NCBI GenBank assembly: GCA_023406715.1
Contig: JAEXVC010000269.1
Location: 1-5,702 of the forward strand
Length of the DNA: 5,702 nt
From: Bacteroidota bacterium
GTDB taxonomy: Bacteria > Bacteroidota > Bacteroidia > Bacteroidales > Tenuifilaceae
Direction of reading: 5' to 3'
Within the stretch, counting starts at the first letter, position 1. Each line of letters starts with the position of its first letter. The translations under genes were made by a program, and so were the position numbers. The notes beneath the pieces are model-generated. The model made no database searches. It had not been told where the DNA came from and saw only the letters and a program-made list of their open reading frames with translations. Shown piece after piece: positions 1 to 5,702 of this stretch.

Positions 1-195
1 CATTAAGGTGTAACCATCTTCTGTAAGAGCCCATTTTACTTTTTCGTCACCTTTTAGTTGAATGGTGACAGTCTTACCATTTGCTTGCTTGTACTGGATT
101 AATCCAGGATACGCTGGAACAGCAACAGCCTGATTAACTATTAGGCTAACTGTTAACAAGCATAGCGTAAAGATGCTTAGTAAAGATTTTCTCAT
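1..195 (-). CDS. M6-family metalloprotease-like secreted protein, N-terminal fragment
   Basis: Only the first 65 codons are present; the gene runs off the left edge. Reading down from the ATG at 195-193, the protein starts MRKSLLSIFTLCLLTVSL, a basic n-region plus a long hydrophobic core. A signal peptidase I site is likely after AVA at about residue 25 (AVA|VPAYPG). The next part, VPAYPGLIQYKQANGKTVTI followed by QLKGDEKVKWALTEDGYTLM, strongly resembles the start of the propeptide of Bacteroidota M6 (immune inhibitor A-like) metalloproteases: a VPAYPG start, a 'DG/NGK..TI.LKGDE' strand and a 'TEDGYTL' ending. The zinc-binding HExxH motif would lie outside the window, so peptidase activity is not shown here. 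Such proteins are exported and often carry a T9SS sorting tail. The gene is divergent from the two-component operon, with 235 bp between the start codons. It could also be another exported protein sharing this propeptide-like N-terminus. Confidence 0.75.
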   Translation of the reverse strand, partial: MRKSLLSIFTLCLLTVSLIVNQAVAVPAYPGLIQYKQANGKTVTIQLKGDEKVKWALTEDGYTLM

Positions 196-268
196 GGTTT
201 AAATAAAGTTTAGGTTGGTTAATTAATCTTAAAAAGAAATTTTGCGTAATATACTTTCATATTTATGT

Positions 269-297
269 CAAAATTTCACTTGTCGACAAAATGCAAA
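269..297 (-). promoter_or_regulatory. Candidate Bacteroidota-type promoter for the minus-strand M6-like gene
   Basis: Read on the minus strand, TTTG (297-294) is followed after 17 nt by AAATTTTG (276-269). The Bacteroidota sigma-ABfr consensus is a TTTG/TTG element at -33 and TAnnTTTG at -7, separated by roughly 17-23 nt. The only departure is A instead of T at the first base of the -7 box. Transcription would start near 262, leaving a leader of about 65 nt before the start codon at 195. The spacer contains the palindrome at 280-289. This is a consensus match only, in AT-rich DNA. Confidence 0.35.
280..289. promoter_or_regulatory. 10-bp perfect palindrome TTGTCGACAA (possible operator)
   Basis: TTGTCGACAA is exactly self-complementary and lies in the spacer between the proposed -33 and -7 boxes of the minus-strand gene. 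That position would suit a dimeric repressor. Its GC-containing centre stands out in an otherwise A/T-rich intergenic region. No protein is identified as its ligand, and the palindrome is short enough to be chance. Confidence 0.25.
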
Positions 298-306
298 TAA
301 CAACCC

Positions 307-340
307 CTAAAAAACCATTTGCTCAGAATGAGTTTTTTGG
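307..340. repeat. Imperfect inverted repeat / hairpin in the divergent intergenic region
   Basis: Bases 307-315 (CTAAAAAAC) pair with 332-340 (GTTTTTTGG), with one T-G wobble. After a bulged A at 331, bases 316-319 (CATT) pair with 327-330 (AATG). This leaves a 7-nt loop, 320-326 (TGCTCAG), and a total of 13 base pairs. It sits between two genes that face away from each other, so it is not an obvious end-of-gene terminator. It lies upstream of the candidate minus-strand promoter and 90 bp before the plus-strand operon. It could be a protein-binding dyad, a leader structure of the plus operon if transcription starts far upstream, or the terminator of an unseen short transcript. Confidence 0.45.
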
Positions 341-395
341 TTAAAAAAGAACTTAAATTGTGTTAAAATTTTTCTAAATTGCCCGCAATTTTAAC
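337..395 (+). promoter_or_regulatory. GTTAAAA motif cluster, possible LytTR binding sites
   Basis: GTTAAAA occurs at 340-346 and 362-368 on the plus strand, 22 bp apart start to start. An inverted copy, TTTTAAC, lies at 389-395. LytTR regulators classically bind two imperfect 9-bp direct repeats containing GTT, separated by 12-13 bp, which gives a 21-22 bp period. The 9-mers here, TTGGTTAAA (337-345) and TGTGTTAAA (359-367), keep the GTT core and the following purine but miss several consensus positions. Their place about 65-95 bp before the LytTR regulator gene would suit autoregulation. The same heptamer also appears inside coding sequence, for example in the kinase gene, so this is tentative. 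Confidence 0.25.
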
Positions 396-430
396 CATAG
401 TGTTTTTACTACTTTTTACCCTATTTACCA

Positions 431-1147
431 ATGAAGTTGAAATGTGTTATTGTTGACGATGAACCTCTTTCCATTGAGGTTTTGGAGGGATATCTTAAAA
501 AGATTCCCAATGTTGAAGTTGTTGCTCGGTTTAACGATGCAATATCGGCAATGAGCACATTAAATGAGTTCGAAGTGGATTTTCTATTCCTTGATATTGA
601 GATGCCTAAAATTTCGGGGATTGATTTCCTTCGAACAATTTCAAACCCACCGATGGTTGTAATTACTTCAGCAAATAAGAACTATGCTATTGAAGGATTT
701 GAACTAAATGTGGTCGATTATCTCTTAAAACCAATTACTTTGGAGAGAGTTGTTCGCGCGATAAATAAGATTATTGACAAAAAATCTAAGAAAACAACAC
801 AATCATCTACCTCAGATTCATCTGAATACATTTTTCTTAAGGAAAATAAGAAGATGATTCGACTCAACGTGGCCGATATTCTTTATTTCGAAAGCATTAA
901 GGATTATGTAAAGGTTGTAACTCCTAGTAAAACTGTTGTAACTAAGCAAAATTTAAGTTATTTTGAGCAATCGTTAAATTCTCAGGAGTTTGTTAGAGTC
1001 CACAGGTCGTTTATAGTTTCGATTAAGCATATTGATGCGTTCACCAGTTCTTCTGTTGAAATTGGTAAAGTAGAGATTCCTATTGGTAGGCTATACAAGG
1101 ATGAGGCACTCAGGAAGTTGGGTAATTTTGATGATTCTAAACTTTAA
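431..1147 (+). CDS. LytTR-family two-component response regulator
   Basis: This is a 238-residue cytoplasmic transcription regulator, a normal length for LytTR (LytR/AlgR-type) response regulators. Residues 1-115 are a receiver domain. It has the acidic pair D9-D10, phosphoacceptor D55 in FLFLDIEMPKISG, the switch Ser80 in ITSA, and K100 in the DYLLKP motif, so phosphorylation chemistry looks intact. A Lys/Ser/Thr-rich linker spans about 116-131. The LytTR DNA-binding domain covers about 132-232 and shows the hallmark segments LYFESIKDYVKV (151-162) and FVRVHRSFIVSIKHIDAF (187-204). The start is the first ATG in frame and places the first receiver beta-strand (KCVIVDDE) directly at the N-terminus; no Shine-Dalgarno is visible, as is usual in this phylum. 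The kinase gene begins 10 nt after the stop, so the two are almost certainly cotranscribed and partners. Its target genes cannot be read from the sequence. Confidence 0.95.
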   Translation: MKLKCVIVDDEPLSIEVLEGYLKKIPNVEVVARFNDAISAMSTLNEFEVDFLFLDIEMPKISGIDFLRTISNPPMVVITSANKNYAIEGFELNVVDYLLKPITLERVVRAINKIIDKKSKKTTQSSTSDSSEYIFLKENKKMIRLNVADILYFESIKDYVKVVTPSKTVVTKQNLSYFEQSLNSQEFVRVHRSFIVSIKHIDAFTSSSVEIGKVEIPIGRLYKDEALRKLGNFDDSKL

Positions 1148-1157
1148 GATTCTTGCT

Positions 1158-4100
1158 ATGAATAAACTAGTTGTGCATAGTAAGAATTCTATTTTAATGG
1201 TATGTTATTTTAGCTTTTTAAGCACAGTTCTTTTTTCGCAACCTCGAGGGCTAATTCAGGCAAAATACTTCTCTGTTGACGAATACAAAGCAGGACTTCA
1301 GAATTGGGCAATTGCTCAGGATAATAGGGGTGTTATGTACTTTGGCAATGCTCTAGGAGTTTTAGAGTATGATGGTGAAAACTGGACACAGCATGGTCTG
1401 AATAATAGTTCAACCGTTAGAAGTCTTGCATTAGGGTCTAAAGGTAGTATTTTTGTTGGAGGATATGGTGAAATGGGCGTTTTAGCCCCAAATAGTAAAG
1501 GTATAATGGAGTATTGCTCACTTGTGCCTAAGATTGATTCTGCTTATTTGGATTTTAAAGAGATTTGGGATATTAATTGTTTTGGTGATACTGTCTTTTT
1601 CCTTTCCGATAAATTTATTTTCAAGTATTGTAATGGAATGTTTACCTACTTTAAAAGTAGGAGCAAAGGTTTTTACTTGAGTTTTTCGGTCGGCAATAGT
1701 TACTATGTTCAAGAGTTAGGCGTAGGTCTAATGAAGTATACAGGAGGAAATTTTAAGTTAATTAAAGGGGGCGATTTCTTTTCCGATATTTTTATTCACT
1801 CGGTTTTCCCCGATGAAAGAGGATTGTTGATTGCAACAAGAAAAAGGGGTTTTTTCTTGGTAGATACATTGTCTTCTATTCAAAAAATTCAGTCTGTTGC
1901 TGATTTATCTTTAAAGGCAAAAAAAACAAATGATTATTTTATTAAGCATTCTTTTTATCATGGAATAGAGATAACCAAAAATGTTTATGCATTCAGTTCA
2001 ATTTCTGGCGATTTATTAATTGTTGATAAGGCTTGGAATGTTCTGGATATAGTTGATTCCAAAACAATTGGTGTTAAAAGCCCCACTCTATACTTATTCT
2101 CAAATGATAAGCATAACTTATGGTTAGCGCTTGATAATGGTATTTGCCATGTAGAGGTTATGTCGCCATACCGATATTGGAGCGAGGCAATGGGAATTAG
2201 TGGAGCGCTATCTGACGTATCTCAAATTGGCAATTATATTTATGTTTCAACTGCTTCGGGCATATTTTACACTAAGCTTAATCCAAATTCAGTTGAACTG
2301 AATACTTTTGCTGAAGTTGAAGGCGATTTTGAACAAGCTTGGGGTTTCATATACTTTCAGCCACCAGGCTCTGAAAAAATGATAAAAACTAGTGTTGATG
2401 AGGTTAACTTTATTCCCGATAATAATACTATTCTTTTAGTTGCCACTCGAACAGGTGTTTATCAAATTAATGGAGAAAAATCAAGAAAAATTGCAAAGTA
2501 CGATGCTGTTAACAGTTTGCAGCAGAGTAAAATGCAGCCCGAACGATTGTATTTGGCAACAAATACGGGAATTGCGGAGTTGAATTACTCGCAGGGTGGA
2601 TGGAAGGATTTCGGTATGAAATTTCTGGTGAACGAGTCTGTGAGCCAAATTGGTGAAGACACATTATGTAACTTGTGGGCTAGGGTTCGGCAAAAGGGTC
2701 TTTATCGGGTTAAAAATATTTGCTCAGCAAATCCTGTAGTTGAGCATTGTGACTCGTTACTCGGTTTTCCTAAAACAAGATACCTTACTATATATGATAT
2801 ACATAGCCCAGTGGTGTTCGAAACTGACACAAATTACTATTACTTTATTGATTCTCTGAACCGCTTTGAAGTTTATCCGCTAACAGAGCAGAATCTTAAT
2901 GAAGAACAGAAAAAACGGGCTAAATTAGACTCATTAACCAGAAACAGGAATAGGGCTGCGGAGTTAACCTTATTTTATGTTATACATCACCGCGATTCAC
3001 TGTTGTGGTTTAGTACCAAAGAAGGAGTATTCCTAAGGAAAAACAGCCCTGAACGTAATTTTTATAGCATTCCGCCAGCTTTAATTCGCAAAGTTGTTAG
3101 TGGCGATTCACTTCTTTTTGGAGGCACAAATTACTCACGGGTAGGGGATATTGATTTTATTGTTGATACAAGTTCAGTTGTTGATTTTGGTACCGTTTTA
3201 AAGTATAGTAATAACTCAATTACTTTTTTCTATTCATGGCCTTATTTTGAAGGCGATGTTAAAAAGTTATATAGTTATTCGCTTTTGGGTTACGATAAGC
3301 AATGGTCAGCATGGACAAACGAAGTAAAAAAAGAGTACACCAACCTACCTGAAGGAAGTTATACATTTAGGGTCAAAGCCAAAAATATTTACGGAATTGA
3401 AAGTCCTGTTGCAGAGTACCAATTCAGTGTTTTACCTCCTTGGTATAGGACTATTTATGCTCTTTTTGGTTATTTAATTGCGGCGAGTTTGCTAATAATC
3501 TCCATAGTAAAGTTTTACACGTACCGATTAATACTCGAAAAAAATAAACTAGAGCAGCTTGTCCGTGAGCGAACTCAAGAGATACTGATTCAGAATGAGG
3601 AGATTCTTGTTCAGGCAGAACATCTAAAGGAGGCTAATGATTGGATTACCGCAAAAAATGTTGAGTTAGAAGCACAAAAGGAAGAAATTGAGAAGAAGAA
3701 GAATGAGTTGGAAATTAGCGATGCCACAAAGAATAAATTCTTCCGCATTATTGCTCACGATTTGCGAAACCCCATAAGCACTCTTGTTAATACAACAGGT
3801 TATATTTTAACTGACATTGACGATATTGATAAGCAGAGAACCAAACGTATTATTGAGGAATTAAATAGACTGTCGCATACAACCTATAATTTGTTGGAAA
3901 ATTTGCTTGATTGGTCAACTAGCCAAATGGGAGATATTAAGTTTAGCCCAGAACCGCTTAACCTGCTTTCTCTTATTCGGGAGAATGTTGAGTTGGTTAA
4001 ATCTAAAATTGATTTAAAACAAATTAATTTAGATATAGATGTGCCCGAAGATATTACTGTTTTTGCTGATGAAAATATGTTGCATACAGTTATTCGAAAC

Positions 4101-4403
4101 ATTATAACCAATGCGGTTAAGTTTACCAATGATAATGGGCGAATAACCGTCTCTTCAAGGATAGATAATGGTTACAGTTATCTTAGTATTGCCGATAATG
4201 GTGTGGGTATTGGTAGCGATAGAATTAAGAAACTCTTTAGAATTGATAAGGACATTGTAACCCCAGGAACCCACAACGAAAAAGGGTCTGGTTTGGGGTT
4301 GATTTTGAGTAAGGAGTTTGTCGAACGCAATGGAGGCACTATTTCTGTTGAAAGTGAAATTAACAAAGGAAGTACGTTTACAATATCCTTAAAACTGGCC
4401 TAA
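1158..4403 (+). CDS. Membrane sensor histidine kinase with Reg_prop/Y_Y_Y periplasmic domain
   Basis: This 1081-residue protein is the likely partner kinase of the preceding LytTR regulator. A signal peptide or N-terminal anchor is at about 1-28 (hydrophobic core SILMVCYFSFLSTVLFS). Residues ~45-640 form a periplasmic beta-propeller with recurring 'D.RG.lyfgt..Gv' repeats, clearest at 47-77 (NWAIAQDNRGVMYFGNALGV), 86-115, 213-236, 313-334, 416-439, 456-476 and 610-629. A Y_Y_Y domain follows at ~680-758 (YSYSLLGYDKQWSAWT... LPEGSYTFRVKAKN), then one membrane segment at ~765-789 and a Glu/Lys-rich coiled coil at ~791-855. The catalytic core is complete: HisKA with H867 in RIIAHDLRNP, N-box N985, G1 DNGVGIG (1013-1019) and G2 KGSGLGL (1042-1048). 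The HDLRN motif (D-x-x-N after the His) also fits phosphatase activity. There is no C-terminal receiver or AraC domain, so it is not a one-protein hybrid regulator. The ATG at 1158 is chosen because it follows the regulator stop by 10 nt and starts the signal peptide. The ligand is unknown. Confidence 0.93.
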   Translation: MNKLVVHSKNSILMVCYFSFLSTVLFSQPRGLIQAKYFSVDEYKAGLQNWAIAQDNRGVMYFGNALGVLEYDGENWTQHGLNNSSTVRSLALGSKGSIFVGGYGEMGVLAPNSKGIMEYCSLVPKIDSAYLDFKEIWDINCFGDTVFFLSDKFIFKYCNGMFTYFKSRSKGFYLSFSVGNSYYVQELGVGLMKYTGGNFKLIKGGDFFSDIFIHSVFPDERGLLIATRKRGFFLVDTLSSIQKIQSVADLSLKAKKTNDYFIKHSFYHGIEITKNVYAFSSISGDLLIVDKAWNVLDIVDSKTIGVKSPTLYLFSNDKHNLWLALDNGICHVEVMSPYRYWSEAMGISGALSDVSQIGNYIYVSTASGIFYTKLNPNSVELNTFAEVEGDFEQAWGFIYFQPPGSEKMIKTSVDEVNFIPDNNTILLVATRTGVYQINGEKSRKIAKYDAVNSLQQSKMQPERLYLATNTGIAELNYSQGGWKDFGMKFLVNESVSQIGEDTLCNLWARVRQKGLYRVKNICSANPVVEHCDSLLGFPKTRYLTIYDIHSPVVFETDTNYYYFIDSLNRFEVYPLTEQNLNEEQKKRAKLDSLTRNRNRAAELTLFYVIHHRDSLLWFSTKEGVFLRKNSPERNFYSIPPALIRKVVSGDSLLFGGTNYSRVGDIDFIVDTSSVVDFGTVLKYSNNSITFFYSWPYFEGDVKKLYSYSLLGYDKQWSAWTNEVKKEYTNLPEGSYTFRVKAKNIYGIESPVAEYQFSVLPPWYRTIYALFGYLIAASLLIISIVKFYTYRLILEKNKLEQLVRERTQEILIQNEEILVQAEHLKEANDWITAKNVELEAQKEEIEKKKNELEISDATKNKFFRIIAHDLRNPISTLVNTTGYILTDIDDIDKQRTKRIIEELNRLSHTTYNLLENLLDWSTSQMGDIKFSPEPLNLLSLIRENVELVKSKIDLKQINLDIDVPEDITVFADENMLHTVIRNIITNAVKFTNDNGRITVSSRIDNGYSYLSIADNGVGIGSDRIKKLFRIDKDIVTPGTHNEKGSGLGLILSKEFVERNGGTISVESEINKGSTFTISLKLA

Positions 4404-4426
4404 GCAATTCAATTTAAATTCAAGAT

Positions 4427-5032
4427 ATGGTAAAGATGCTTCGTATTGTTACATTTAGCACCGTAGTGCTATTGTTGTATTGTTGCACACAACAGTTGCA
4501 GGCTCAGCATAAAAAAAACAACTGGTTACAGGATAAAAAGGAGCATACTGGCCGTTGGAGAGTGGGTGTGGGGTTTGATATTCTTGAACCCACAGGTATA
4601 GATGTACAATTCTACAGGCTAAGTAAGGTGTGTACCAGCGATTTTTCAATTACAAAAAAAATGGCAATTGGTACCTGGGCTGGAACTGAGGGATTGCTGT
4701 TGGTCGATGTTATTGATAACCAAAATAAGGTTGAATGGAAGAAGGGGAGTTTCCGATATGGACTTGATTTAAAGTTTTATATACCTATTATATTAAATCC
4801 ATATATCGGAATTGGTGCCGAGGGCGGTAATCGTTCTTTAAATGGGGAGGAAAAGTTTCAACCCGATGTTATTGGTCGTATAGGTATTGAGCAGAAGATA
4901 CTTGGTGTAAAGTTGTCAACATCATCATCGCTAAACATCACATTATTTGCTGATGCAAAAATCAACAAGAGCATTAATGCTGATTTTATGTATATTATGC
5001 CAAGCGGAGGTATAAGGTTTCATTGGTTATAA
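4427..5032 (+). CDS. Small exported protein, probable outer-membrane beta-barrel
   Basis: This 201-residue protein does not match a family I can name. Residues 1-26 are a signal peptide (MVKMLRIVTFSTVVLLLYCC, then TQQLQA) with a probable signal peptidase I site at LQA|Q. The mature part is rich in alternating hydrophobic/polar, Gly- and aromatic-containing stretches typical of beta-strands: WRVGVGFDI (44-52), TGIDVQFYRL, MAIGTWAGTEGL, FRYGLDLKFYIPI, PYIGIGAEGG, VIGRIGIEQKI, and a last strand SGGIRFHWL ending near an aromatic residue, as in many outer-membrane proteins. About 8-10 strands could fit, suggesting a small OmpA/OmpX-size barrel. It begins 23 nt after the kinase stop and is followed by a strong terminator, so it is the last gene of the operon. 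It may be an envelope protein sensed or controlled by the two-component pair; this is inferred from position. An alternative start at codon 4 (4436) is possible and would change little. Confidence 0.75.
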   Translation: MVKMLRIVTFSTVVLLLYCCTQQLQAQHKKNNWLQDKKEHTGRWRVGVGFDILEPTGIDVQFYRLSKVCTSDFSITKKMAIGTWAGTEGLLLVDVIDNQNKVEWKKGSFRYGLDLKFYIPIILNPYIGIGAEGGNRSLNGEEKFQPDVIGRIGIEQKILGVKLSTSSSLNITLFADAKINKSINADFMYIMPSGGIRFHWL

Positions 5033-5052
5033 ACGCAATGATTTTATAACAA

Positions 5053-5082
5053 AAAGGCCGTAACCTTAAAGTTACGGCCTTT
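5053..5082. terminator. Bidirectional intrinsic terminator between convergent genes
   Basis: Bases 5053-5064 (AAAGGCCGTAAC) pair perfectly with 5071-5082 (GTTACGGCCTTT), giving a 12-bp stem with a 6-nt loop, CTTAAA. On the plus strand the stem ends in TTT followed by AAATTAAA. On the minus strand it is followed by a better uridine tract, because the A-run at 5051-5055 reads as TTTTT. It lies 20 nt after the stop of the beta-barrel gene and about 20 nt beyond the stop of the convergent minus-strand gene, so it can end both transcripts. Confidence 0.9.
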
Positions 5083-5100
5083 AAATTAAACCAAACACCT

Positions 5101-5702
5101 TTATTGCTTAATTATTCTTAAGGTGTGACGTTTTACCCCGTCATTTAGTACTACAAGATAAATTCCATTCTGGAAGTCAGTTAGGTCAATCTCGTTAGAA
5201 GTAAATGGTTTTGAGTAAACCTTAGCCCCGGTAATTGAGTAGATATCAACTGATTTAATTTCAACATTGCTATCAATTGTAATCTTTTCTTTTGCAGGAT
5301 TAGGGTATGCGCTAATGTTAACATTGCTTATTGAAATATTGCCATTGCTATCATCATCAATTCTAGACCTTGTTATCGATATCTTGATATTTGGACGATA
5401 GCTACTTACGGTTCCATTACCTGTAGGAGCAGAGTTGTCAGCTCTGACATACAAATGCTTACTGGTTGCAGATGTGTAACGTACTGCAGCACCTGTGCTT
5501 GAACCTGCTCCTGTTCCACCATAGTTGGTTTCAACAAGCACCATTAAGTTGTTTGAACCGCCAGTGTAGTTAAACGCTGTTGATAGAACAAACTCTTTCC
5601 AAGCATTCGCTGTAGTTCCTGCCATTGTACCGCTGTAAACAAGGGTTGCACCCGAAGTTAGTGTTGCCCAAGTGCTAGCAGTAAGGGTTGTAGCAGTTGT
5701 AT
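5101..5702 (-). CDS. T9SS-secreted surface protein with C-terminal sorting domain, C-terminal part
   Basis: The stop codon is at 5103-5101 and the reading frame stays open to the right edge, so only the last 199 residues are visible. The ATG at 5625-5623 is internal, because open, homologous-looking sequence continues upstream of it (...TLTASTWATLTSGATLVYSG). The visible N-terminal part, up to about 5370, is a Thr/Ser/Gly-rich beta domain with the pattern 'LVYSG...W.EF.LSTAFNYTGGSNNLMVLVE.NYGG...RPNIKISI'. This resembles repeats found in adhesins and secreted peptidases of Bacteroidota. The last ~72 residues (about 5319-5104) form a type-A T9SS C-terminal sorting domain: ISAYPNPAKEKITIDSN, VKSVDIYSITGAKVYSK-like strands, IDLTDFQNGIYLVVL, and a basic ending RHTLRIIKQ. 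The protein should be exported through Sec and T9SS and released or attached at the cell surface. The N-terminal catalytic or binding part lies outside the window, so its specific activity is unknown. Confidence 0.9.
   Translation of the reverse strand, partial: TTATTLTASTWATLTSGATLVYSGTMAGTTANAWKEFVLSTAFNYTGGSNNLMVLVETNYGGTGAGSSTGAAVRYTSATSKHLYVRADNSAPTGNGTVSSYRPNIKISITRSRIDDDSNGNISISNVNISAYPNPAKEKITIDSNVEIKSVDIYSITGAKVYSKPFTSNEIDLTDFQNGIYLVVLNDGVKRHTLRIIKQ

Noticed and set aside
354..381. Repeated TAAATTG at 354-360 and 375-381, 21 bp apart, as binding sites
   Set aside because: Only seven A/T-rich bases match, flanks do not, and there is no GTT core expected for LytTR sites. Chance is likely at this base composition.
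410..417. TACTTTTT as a -7 promoter box for the plus-strand operon
   Set aside because: It matches TAnnTTTG except for the last base, but no TTG lies at the right distance (nearest at 379-381, 28 nt away) and the leader would be only a few bases long. The real promoter could not be placed.
1083..1157. Upstream in-frame ATG at 1083 as start of the kinase gene
   Set aside because: It would overlap the last 65 nt of the response regulator, and the 25 extra residues do not look like a signal peptide. The ATG at 1158 follows the regulator stop by 10 nt and leads directly into a normal signal peptide.
1518..1712. 64-codon minus-strand reading frame inside the kinase gene
   Set aside because: It is antisense to an intact, well-conserved propeller region, has no recognisable domain and no promoter evidence.
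3884..4366. Two minus-strand reading frames (81 and 62 codons) opposite the kinase catalytic core
   Set aside because: They mirror the HisKA/ATPase coding sequence and show Ser/Leu-rich composition typical of antisense frames.
1158..4403. Hybrid two-component system (kinase fused to receiver and AraC domain)
   Set aside because: The propeller/Y_Y_Y architecture suggests it, but the protein ends about 34 residues after the G2 box, so there is no receiver or DNA-binding domain.
4455..4649. 64-codon minus-strand reading frame opposite the barrel gene
   Set aside because: It is antisense to the signal peptide and first strands of a convincing exported protein, with no features of its own.

Overview
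The window looks like chromosomal DNA from an AT-rich member of the Bacteroidota, probably a Bacteroidales/Marinilabiliales-type organism. Three things support this. A type IX secretion (T9SS) C-terminal sorting domain is present on the right-hand gene. The sensor kinase has the Reg_prop/Y_Y_Y periplasmic architecture typical of the phylum. The genes lack Shine-Dalgarno sequences. No mobile element, CRISPR array, tRNA or rRNA was seen.

Layout. Bases 1-195 (minus) hold the first 65 codons of an exported protein whose N-terminus matches the propeptide of M6-family metalloproteases. Bases 196-430 are a divergent intergenic region with a candidate minus-strand promoter, a 10-bp palindrome, a strong imperfect hairpin and repeated GTTAAAA motifs. 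Bases 431-5032 (plus) form a tight three-gene cluster: a LytTR response regulator (431-1147), a membrane-bound Y_Y_Y propeller histidine kinase (1158-4403) and a small secreted, probably outer-membrane beta-barrel, protein (4427-5032). Gaps between these genes are 10 and 23 nt, so they are very likely one operon. A perfect 12-bp stem (5053-5082) separates the cluster from a convergent minus-strand gene and probably terminates both. Bases 5101-5702 (minus) hold the 3' end of a surface or secreted protein with an adhesin-like beta domain and a T9SS sorting domain.

Likely function (inference). The kinase senses an unidentified periplasmic signal through its propeller, autophosphorylates on His867 and passes phosphate to Asp55 of the LytTR regulator, which then binds DNA through its LytTR domain. 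The third gene may be an envelope component sensed or controlled by the pair. The flanking M6-like and T9SS-cargo genes are possible targets, but only position suggests this. The most unusual points are the HisKA-class kinase (rather than LytS-class) beside a LytTR regulator, and the structured divergent intergenic region, which has a 22-bp-phased motif pair with the geometry of LytTR sites. Most of the window is recognisable, and I see no clearly new biological system.
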